A stretch of 64,000 bases of DNA from Phialophora verrucosa (taxonomy: Eukaryota > Ascomycota > Eurotiomycetes > Chaetothyriales > Herpotrichiellaceae): assembly GCA_002099365.1 (NCBI GenBank), contig MSED01000009.1, positions 2,294,001 to 2,358,000 of the forward strand. The letters run 5' to 3'. Shown here piece by piece: positions 56,225-64,000 of this stretch (the first letter of the stretch is position 1; every line of letters starts with the position of its first letter). The position numbers and the translations under genes are program-made. The notes beneath the pieces were generated by a model that saw only the letters and a list, made by a program, of their open reading frames with translations, was not told the DNA's origin and searched no databases.

Positions 56225-57176
56225 TTACGAGGTCCCTTCCCTTTCGATAGGTGAAGCCGCAGCTTTGGCTAGAACAACCCTGACAGTATCCTCCAGCTTC
56301 TCTTCTGGCAGCCCAAGTCTCCTGTTCCAAAGCCCCATGGTCTTCGAATACCCACTGTACCCTCGATGGTTGAGCATGAATAGGATGATTGCCTCAAATG
56401 CACCCTGAACATACACTGCTCCCTTCCACGGATCTGACCCAATCTCCTCTTGTGCTGCTTTGCTGTACCTCTCCATCCTCGCATGTGTTACCTTGAACTT
56501 CTCTCCACCTAGTTCCCGAAATCTCTTCAAAGTCTTGTTCTGCGTGGTAGTGAAGCTGTTGACATACACATATTAATTTTCAGTCTCTTCGGGTGTTCCA
56601 GAATCGCGACAACCGAGCGGTGTATTTGCGCAATGTTCGTGGCCTCGAACTCGATATCCCTCCATCGAACAAGGTGACGCTCTTCTAGCAAATTTCAGCC
56701 CAAAACGCCCGGCATCTCGAACATCCAGTCGAAGAAAGCGCCCACGATGACTGCCGTCCAGCTCAGGTCGCATGTCTGTTTGGCCTTGAGGTAGGCCACG
56801 GCCTCGTTTTTCTCCCCAAAAGGCGGGACTTGCTGGCAAGTGCTCCGGTCGGAGGTAGCGACGCCGTACTCTGAGGGCAGGGACCGACGCACACCTTCCT
56901 CGACAGAAGCATCGATAAGAAGCTTTTGTCGGTCGACTGAAACGTGGCGACGGTCGAGATGACGGCGTCTTGGACTTTCAGCGCGGCGACGAGCTTGTCA
57001 TGGATATAATCCGTTTTGATGACATTAACGCCCTCTGGAAACGTTGACTGGGATGTGAGACCGCTGAGGACGGACACTTCGAACTTTTTGGCTTCCAGAA
57101 GGGCTTGAACGATTGGTGCTCCTGCGGCCCTAGAACCGCCGATAACAACAATCTTTTCGATGGGTCGGGTTGACAT
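56225..57176 (-). pseudogene. NmrA-like / isoflavone-reductase-like gene, decayed
   Basis: The minus strand carries all parts of an NmrA-type NAD(P)-binding protein in broken frames. An intact N-terminus has the Rossmann motif VVIGGSRAAGAPIVQALL (57176 down to about 56940). SVEEGVRRSLPSEYG (about 56892) and TAVIVGAFFDWMF follow in a second frame. IEFEATNIAQIHRSVVAILEHP lies beyond a stop, and VNSFTTTQNKTLKRF with the C-terminus is in a third register (56569-56225). Lesions seen are a one-base loss in a T run near 56940, an in-frame TGA at 56695-56697 where Trp is expected, compensating shifts near 56660, and a TAA or shift near 56575. Introns do not explain these. A relative would oxidise/reduce aromatic alcohols or sense NADP. 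Confidence 0.8.
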
Positions 57177-57909
57177 TGTGGTTATCGGAATGATGTATTG
57201 GAAAGATGCTAATTTGGACGATGAAGCTACTGCTACATCGCTCAGCCTGAGACCCAGGATCGCCCGCTTTTATATTTTCATGCTTGACCTGGAATATCCC
57301 TCTATGGCTTACCTGATCTTGGTCGTCATAACAGCCTGTTCCTGCCTCTGGGAGAAGATATGTGCTTGTGTTCTGGAGCATAGTCTCCGGCGGTTGAACG
57401 GGGCAATGATGGGTTTCTAATGACCGCCGTGGCCGCTTACCATGTCGCATTCAATTACTGATCCTTCCGCGCGAAGGAGCTGTTCAAGATTGAAGACCAA
57501 CCCAGGCTCCGGCCCACTATCTGTGTAATGTAGAACCCGCCCAACGATGGGACAGGACTGTTGCCTCTGCCAATATAAAACGGTTTAGATTCTTCTTGTA
57601 AATGACGCCTCTGCGTTCATCAGGGTGTAGAACCCAGTCAGTGGACTCAATTGGTGACAGGCCTTGCACAAAGTAAGGAAGTAGTGCAGCCTCGTAAGAA
57701 CGCAAGGCTGAATGTTGCCAAGCAATCAGGCGGTCTTGTCGCTGAATGGATCCACTGTTCGACTTTCAACTTGCAGCTTTCGTCCTCCAACCCCCTTCCA
57801 GGGTTCGATCTTGTGGCCTCCACTAGCGGAATACGTCGTCCTTATTTGCAAAAGACTACAATCTGCCAATTGGAACAATCCATCGCGGTTACTCTAGGGA
57901 TCTTCCAAG
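57177..57909. other. Intergenic region, no gene seen
   Basis: 733 nt between the pseudogene's start and the DUF2458 gene. The frame at 57160-57420 (plus) shows no domain. Confidence 0.45.
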
Positions 57910-58794
57910 ATGGAGGGCAGTCGCAACCCGGAGGTTCAGCGTGTACTGGCAGCGCTGAACAGTCTGTCCCACCAGCAACAGCAGACGCAGTACCAAACAC
58001 CCCAGAATACTCCATATCCCAGTATTTTTCAAACTAGTCAAGTTCCGTTTCAGTCAAATTCAGCCAACTTCACTACACCAAGCATACCAGGCCTCGGCCT
58101 ACTTCCACAATCAAATATTTACCACAGGTCCATGATTCCCACGTCCACCAGTCGGGAACAGTCATCTACACCCGCGCAAATCCAGCACAAGGCCAGAATG
58201 TCAACGCCCCAGGCATCAGCAGAAGCTCTTCGCGGTAAAACTTCGACCCCCAAGTATGACACTCCGGATGCATCAACCATCACTACCTGGCCAGCCGCCT
58301 TAAAACACGTCACTCGCCATCTCGTTCCCAACGAGAAGGTTGCAAACAGGATCAAACATCTCATCAATGAGCAGCACAAGCACGAGCAAGAATGGTGGGC
58401 AGGTCGTGAAGCCATTGTTGAAAGACAGCAGGGAAGGACAGGCACTTCGCAACAAGTTTCGGCTATATTAAAGTCACTTGGTTCGAACGTGCCGGCAGCT
58501 TCGACAGAACCGCCGTTAACAGGTGCTGAGCAACAAAGAGCGAACGAAGCAGAATTGAAAGCATACGACGAGAAGGTCTACAAAGCTTTGTGTGCTATGA
58601 CGGCGGACTTCGACAGGCAACTCAGAGAGATGGGCATTCCGTTCTACGCTGTCAAGCACGAGTTGGTGATCTTAAAGGATGGACCGGAACAGACCCCTGG
58701 TCAGCACAAAGGGAAGATTGATAAGGGAGAGTTGAGAGAGTTGCAGAAGAGGATGTGCCAGACTTTGGAGGATCTCTTCGGCGATGGGGAATGA
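57910..58794 (+). CDS. DUF2458-family fungal protein
   Basis: Single exon of 294 residues. The N-terminal 130 residues are Gln/Ser/Thr/Pro-rich (SHQQQQTQYQTPQ), while the rest is mostly helical. ITTWPAALKHVTRHLV opens the domain (about 128), then come NEKVANRIKHLINEQHKHEQEWWAGREAIVERQ and AELKAYDEKVYKALCAMTADFDRQLREMGIPFYAVKHELV-like blocks. The C-terminus is charged (KGELRELQKRMCQTLEDLFGD). This matches the pattern I associate with DUF2458. The role is unknown; the coiled-coil character suggests a scaffold or complex subunit. Confidence 0.7.
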   Translation: MEGSRNPEVQRVLAALNSLSHQQQQTQYQTPQNTPYPSIFQTSQVPFQSNSANFTTPSIPGLGLLPQSNIYHRSMIPTSTSREQSSTPAQIQHKARMSTPQASAEALRGKTSTPKYDTPDASTITTWPAALKHVTRHLVPNEKVANRIKHLINEQHKHEQEWWAGREAIVERQQGRTGTSQQVSAILKSLGSNVPAASTEPPLTGAEQQRANEAELKAYDEKVYKALCAMTADFDRQLREMGIPFYAVKHELVILKDGPEQTPGQHKGKIDKGELRELQKRMCQTLEDLFGDGE

Positions 58795-58920
58795 AGAGGG
58801 AACCTCGAAGGGGATGATGACAATCATCCTAGCGGTATTGAACTTGCATCTAGGCAGCCTGTTTGCAAGTGTCATGACAAATATTATGATTGAGGCGACA
58901 GGAACTTGTTCAGAAGTCGG

Positions 58921-59340
58921 CTAAACGTGGTCTGAAATGAGTGGCGGGTATCCGGAACGAAGGGCATCCATCAGGAAGGGAGCGATTATATTCCTCATTC
59001 GAGGAGCGTTATTCTCGTCCCCCCAGTAAGTTCCTGCTTCCTCAAAGCAGACTCGGCCAGTTGCTGTCTGGCCAAGCTTGTCAAACTTGACATTGGGGAA
59101 CCGCCACTGACCGCCGCAGAAGTGGTTTGCGGAATTGGAACTCACGTCCTCTTCACGTCTCGCTTTCACCAATATCCCACTTCACCTCGAACTGAATTTA
59201 CCCAACCGCGCTTTGTCTTCAGGCTCTCAGAATGGACAGCTTACTGCGATATCTCGCCATGGACAGGGGTCCGATCTTATCCTCATCTGCAATGGGGAGT
59301 TTTTCTTTGACGAACGTGGTGAAGGGGAATAGGCCTTGTC
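58921..59340 (-). CDS. Possible C-terminal exons of an unidentified gene
   Basis: On the minus strand a protein-like stretch, WRFPNVKFDKLGQTATGRVC and then EEAGTYWGDENNAPRMRNIIAPFLMDALRSGYPPL, runs from about 59108 to a stop at 58921. It is preceded by a good acceptor (GCGGTCAG). Upstream, FVKEKLPIADEDKIGPLSMARYR (about 59320-59250) ends at a GTAAGC donor (59244-59249). The two look like exons of one gene joined by a roughly 130-nt intron. I could not find a convincing 5' end, and I recognise no family. It may be a real gene with several introns or the remnant of one. Confidence 0.35.
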
Positions 59341-60202
59341 ATGCAAGACCGCCAGTGCAGATGGCCTTCCGATATCCGAGCCTGTTCGTTCATACAGAAA
59401 GATTCTGTGCTGAAGATGAAGAGTGCAAACAGGACACTGGAAGAGAACAAGTCTCAGAGGCTTGACTCTTCGCGTCAGAAGCCTCATAAGAAGATCGAGG
59501 ACCTGGAGGGGGCAATCGTTTGAAAAGAGAAGGCGCTGGGGAATCACGACCAGCCAATCAGAGAATGAAGGGCGGCCTCCGTAAGGCAAAAGAGAGCTTA
59601 TGGGTCGAGATCGGGATGATCAAGAATGCTTCCGATCATTTCATGAGGCTCGTCAGCTACGAGCGTGACCGCGCCCGCTGTCGGCGTGAGCGGAATCTCC
59701 GCATCGGCCACGATCGGTACACATCCATCGGTGTCGGGTGCAGGTGTTGCGACTTCAAAAAGTGGTATGATGGATAGGTAAATTGACATCGGGACGAAAT
59801 AGAAGGGATCGGGCAGGAAAACATCTCACGTCAAGGGGCGAGATGACGATGACATTGGTCAGATCGGATGGGGACATGCAAGTCACCAGTGTTTTGATTC
59901 CGAATCCAAGAAGAGTCTGTCAGAGTAACAGGCCTAGCTGCAATTGAGTCCAGTCCAACCAACGCCCAAAGTAGAGATGAGCTGGGGCTTTCCCAATGTA
60001 CAGCGAGTCCTTTTCACTGAGTCGCCGATTCCTCCTGCCTTCACTACTGTGGTGGTGATGGTTAGCGACCGCGATCGTGATGCAAGCTCCATCAACTGTC
60101 GCCGCAACCTACAACTTGTTTTCCACTGACTTCGCTTGGAACTCACATCTTACCAACCTTTCATTGCAAGTCGGCAAATGCAGCTTCGTTTCCCTCGCCA
60201 CC
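59341..60202. other. Region without a firm gene
   Basis: Possible upstream exons of the minus-strand gene fragment and the promoter of the next plus-strand gene. Open frames (minus 59227-59589) are not supported by any motif. Confidence 0.4.
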
Positions 60203-61674
60203 ATGGCTGAAGCGGAGCACAAACCCACCTCATACAGTCACTTTACCGCTTCGTCCCCAACCGCCGAAGAGAAAACGGACCTCACCGAACTTGCGTTCCA
60301 AGCAGATGCCTTGTCTGACGACCTCAACAAGCAACGCCAGCACTGTGGCCATGAGAGCACCTCAACCGAGATCTCCGACGCAGCCCAAGAACTCAGACTG
60401 CTTGGTGGTGAACTCAGAAGTCTCGATACTGCAGTTAATGCCAACAAAGATCTCTACACCGAAGCCTTTGGTCAAGATTTGGCCGAAATCCAAACTCACC
60501 TCGGAGGAATCTTCGAGGACATAGCGGACTGCTGCAAGGAGATGCAAAAGGCTAATGGCCCGAACACCAGCGCAGTCGGTTGGTTGGCTAAGAAGAGATA
60601 TGTCAAGAAGCTACAGAAACACCTTGAGGCGAACAAGACCACTCTCATTGTCATGCGTACCGTACTGCATCATGGCAAGGAATATGGCATGCACAAGTAA
60701 GTGATCCTGAACTAACAAGCGCTACATATCTGACATCCTTCAGCTCACCTGGTCGCCTCGCCGAGTCTTCTCCTCACACCATGCAAGAAGATCTTGCGAT
60801 CCTCGAGACCGTCTTCGCGAGCAGACACGCCATCAAGGACCTTCACAACCTCGGAAGAAAGTCTCACGAGCACTCTTCCTCGACCTCTTCCGCTGGAACT
60901 GTCGATACAACCCCTTCTTTCAAACCCGGTGCACACGGTCGAAATTTGTCCACAGTTACTGGTGTTGATATTTCTGTGGTCGAGGACGTTCTGCCCACTT
61001 CCGACAAGAAGAAAAAGCAAGATGCTCTGGCACGAAGGTTCTCTCGCAGAGGAGTTCGCTTAGCTGTCCACAGCTCCATCATGGATACGAATGCTCATGA
61101 CGTTCCGATCTCACTCCGGAAGAAATGGATATATCAGGCTCAGCGACGGCGTACACCGGAGGACTTCAACGCAGGCACCGATGCAGACAACCCTTCCATT
61201 GCTCAGCTAAGCAAGATCTCTGAAGTCAATTCCAGCTCGGGACCCGACGAGGCGCCACCACCTTCCAGCCGTCATCGAGCCCTGACTACACCGGAAAACA
61301 TGAGCCTGAGTCAATCCCCCCAGCGATCAGACAGTCAAGCATCATCGGTCTCAGACAAACTCTCAAAGGCCCGGCAGAGAAGCTCATCTCTGGTCAGCTC
61401 GCCACTGGGCAGAAAGCTAGGAAACCTCATTACCAGATTGTCGCGCAGCAACCTCCGAGAGCGCAGATTGAATGAAAAAGGCAGCCCTCAGGCGATCGAG
61501 CAGCAAATTTACCCTCCCAGTGACGCGAACGCTCAATGTGATCCGGAGAAGAAAGAACGGGTAGGCCCAGCCAAGGAGATGTCGGCCAAAGAAAAGACAG
61601 GCTGGTCGTATCGCTTGACTAGGCCGTTCGTCAAAGAAGAACTTACTACTCCTGATTTTGAGAAGGGATTCTGA
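60203..61674 (+). CDS. Hypothetical fungal protein with helical N-terminal domain
   Basis: Two exons, 60203-60696 and 60744-61674, with a 47-nt intron (GTAAGT...TTCAG) joining GMHN-SPGRLAE; 474 residues. The start is the ATG in a perfect CCACCATGG context; the frame is open further upstream. Residues 25-165 form amphipathic helices with heptad-like spacing (ELRLLGGELRSLDTAVN, LAEIQTHLGGIFEDIADCC, KKRYVKKLQKHLEANKTTL), resembling the helical N-terminal domain common in fungal signalling proteins. The rest is a Ser/Pro/Arg-rich, probably disordered region with many basic-Ser sites (ARRFSRRGVRL, RQRSSSLVSS) and the C-terminus TTPDFEKGF. No enzymatic domain is seen. Confidence 0.7.
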
Positions 61675-62242
61675 GATACTGTGCGGTGATCCAAGTCTTG
61701 CGGTGGACAGCCACTCCCGGACCATAGCAAGGTATTATGTAACATGCTCATGCATCAACTATTGGGTCGGCTGGCAAATTGAGGACACATGCCATACAGT
61801 ACAACATTGGCTATTGGCTTATAAGCTGTTGCATTGCTTAGCACAGAAATCAAATGAGATGTTGCGACCTCCACTTCTTTTGAGTTATCTACCCAGACGA
61901 CAAAGCGCCGGTATGGACACCGTGTACTACAAGGCTGAACACGATGCCAAGCCTTCAGGGGCTCGTCGATTACATTTTGACGAAGCTTGAAGGATTGAAA
62001 CAGCCTGTTTCTACCAGGCACCCGTCATTGGAGTGAACAGATCAGCCCATTTGTTTGCAATGGAAGCAGTGGCACATGTTACGCTTGTTACTGATAAAAA
62101 TGAGCGCCTAGAGACCAAACAGGCTATGATGCGATATAAAAAGTGAGCATTTCTGTCTCACACGCCCGGTTTGCCGTTCCATCAGGTACTGCGTCTCCCA
62201 CACGATCGTTATTATCGCAATTGTCTAAATATTCCCTTTCAA
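61675..62242. other. Intergenic region, no gene seen
   Basis: 568 nt between two hypothetical plus-strand genes. Nothing is recognised. Confidence 0.4.
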
Positions 62243-63074
62243 ATGCCTCGAAAACGCATTCTATCGATGACCATTGCCAAGGCGAGGAAGCTCCGCACGT
62301 GTCTTCGCTTTGCTGTTCCCGCCCGACAGCCCCGTGTTGTCATTGATATGTCTCTCTGGAGGGTTGGAGGGCCACGGGGCTTCCGAACCGCTTTCAGCGA
62401 CTACCGTTCCGAATCAGACCCCGAGGATGAAGAAGATGCTGGAGGCACCGAAAAGATCGATGACGGCTGGGTGACGGTCTCCGATGACGATATTGTATGC
62501 CCCGAATGTGAATGGGGCTGGGTATTTGTGGGGAACGGGTACATCAACACAGCGCCGGCGACCGCGAGGCCTGTAGCCCTGTTGTCGGATGATGCGAATG
62601 GTGGGGGTTATGATGATTATGATGATGATGATGCCGTCCACGCATCCGATGAATGCTCTGGAGATGAAGCTTTTGGGGCTAGCTGTAGCGACTCCGGTGA
62701 GTTTCAGTCTCAGTCCCAGTCCCAAGGAGTACCCGGGCTGCCTCATTCCTGATATGATTGAAAGAATCCACTGCCGGTTTCTCTTCCACCATTAACCAGA
62801 GTCTAACTTCCCTATTGGACAGTAGTGGCTACATCACGCGGCGAAACGACATCGGCATTGACATACCGAGGGAGCTTACATGTTGGCCGATACCCCAGAC
62901 AAGGTAAATTTGCCTATATTTGAGGTGGGTTGATTACCATCACCGGAAGCAGAAATCGCAGCAGAACCAGGAGCAGATGCAGTGAGAGTGGACCACGATC
63001 CATCTCCACCCTTACCAGACTCTGTCTACGATGGGAAAGTCTCAGTGGTCGTCATTACCCGTCCCTGGGACTAA
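62243..63074 (+). CDS. Hypothetical acidic protein, exon structure tentative
   Basis: The first exon, 62243-62696, starts at the first ATG of the frame. It encodes a basic N-terminus (PRKRILSMTIAKARKLRT) and an acidic middle (SESDPEDEEDAG) with CPECEWGW. A DDYDDDDA run follows, and it ends at a consensus donor (CCG|GTGAGT). A later open stretch ending in TAA at 63072-63074 reads coherently (DPSPPLPDSVYDGKVSVVVITRPWD). It can be joined in phase either directly, with an acceptor near 62951, or through a small exon between about 62824 and 62904 (GACAG acceptor, CAAG|GTAAAT donor). No family is recognised. Without splicing the first exon stops at 62752. Confidence 0.35.
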
Positions 63075-64000
63075 CGGCTCTGCTCGAGTGTCCGGGGTGC
63101 AGGATTCGAGATTGGCTTGTATATTTGGCCACCTCTGCGCGCGGCCGCACTTTGAAAAGCCGGAGCACGAGGGTGATCGGGAGGCACAAGTACGGAGTGC
63201 TGTATGTCGAGAAATTCACCGGACTGCGTGCCGGAGTGAATGGCAGCGGAACGAAGCTCAGCTACGCTAAGAACTGCAGGGATGCAAGTCCGGAACGTGT
63301 GAGGCTGAACAAAGGTCTTTTTCTGTGCTGCACTGTAACTGGAAGAATTGTCTTCTTCGCGAACATTACGCGCGCATCATAATATTGGCAGTTCACTTCA
63401 GTTTAAAGATCACTCTCGGTGATGTCCTAGACAGCTCAGAATCACGCACCACATGAGATCAACATGGTTTATCTCGATCGACAACGCAAATGCGCCAAAT
63501 GGCAGTTCGTCCGTCGAAGCACTTCGCTTGACTTGCGTTTGGGTTCAGACGATCACCATCTCAACGTCCCGTCGAGTGGAAGCAACATGCGCAGGCGTCC
63601 AAGGAGTAGAGCAGGCAACATTATATAGTCACTTGAATAGCGCTACGGCAACGGAGATCTCTACAGATGGACCTCTCGATCCTGAATCACCATTGACGCA
63701 GAGGAAAAGATGGTCCCCAAAGTAACTGATGGAATCTAGCTCTCTCACGATCCCCATAATAGACCATGGGATCTGAGCAAACCAATGTTTTCACCAGCCA
63801 CGAAATTGGGAGGCCCCAGACTCCTTCAGCGAGCTTCGGGCATCAACCAGCCAACTGACAGACAGTCTAAAAGGAGTCATCTCCTCCTGTTTGCCCACCT
63901 GCGAAATATTGTGATGGTGGCGGGAATACTGCAAACGGGGGGATGGGTATATCAGAGTGCCTCCAGCTTGGGTTTCTCCCTTTTCTCCTCCTTTACTTGC
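63075..64000. other. Right end, no gene seen
   Basis: Only short frames (for example plus 63453-63725) without recognisable features. It may contain the promoter of a gene beyond the window. Confidence 0.4.

Noticed and set aside
62930..63382. 150-residue plus-strand Arg/Ser-rich frame
   Set aside because: It conflicts with the more coherent alternative frame ending at 63074 and has no protein-like features beyond composition.
1..64000. CRISPR arrays, bacterial operons or prophage
   Set aside because: No direct-repeat/spacer array was seen; spliced introns and fungal families throughout show this is eukaryotic nuclear DNA.

Overview
This window looks like nuclear DNA of a filamentous ascomycete (Pezizomycotina). 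The coding genes carry short introns (about 47-65 nt) with clear GT-AG borders, plus two GC-AG introns. The gene set is fungal: Zn2Cys6 regulators, an Hri1-type protein, an NADPH oxidase of the NoxB class, a TOR kinase and an intracellular GH3 beta-glucosidase. NoxB and the penDE-like acyltransferase argue against a budding yeast. I cannot place the species from sequence alone.

Layout. Positions 1-33,150 are mostly conserved core genes: cytochrome c heme lyase, a regulator without a zinc cluster, Ubc6, Sam50, Yip1, Hri1, a GH3 beta-glucosidase, an RCC1-repeat Ats1-like protein, a tRNA-Met, Rad9, an F-box/LRR-like protein, kynureninase, Isa2 and the 2,497-residue TOR kinase. Three of these act in mitochondria (heme lyase, Sam50, Isa2). 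Positions 35,750-47,400 have an accessory flavour: a RidA-like protein, an APC amine/amino-acid permease, a PhyH-type Fe(II)/2OG dioxygenase, a GMC oxidoreductase, a Zn2Cys6 regulator, a penDE-like (C45) acyltransferase and a NodB-type deacetylase/imidase lie together without a PKS or NRPS core gene. This is the best candidate here for an undescribed gene cluster, possibly for uptake and modification of a nitrogenous compound; that role is inference. Positions 48,880-64,000 return to core and lineage genes: NoxB, tyrosine-type DAHP synthase, a conserved unknown, a Cox14-domain protein, a decayed NmrA-like pseudogene, a DUF2458 protein and two or three hypothetical genes.

Exon borders were derived by reading splice sites and checking that reading phase and family conservation agree across each junction. 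Gene models are given as genomic spans with exons listed in the evidence. The remaining intergenic stretches are noted individually, mostly as holding nothing recognisable.
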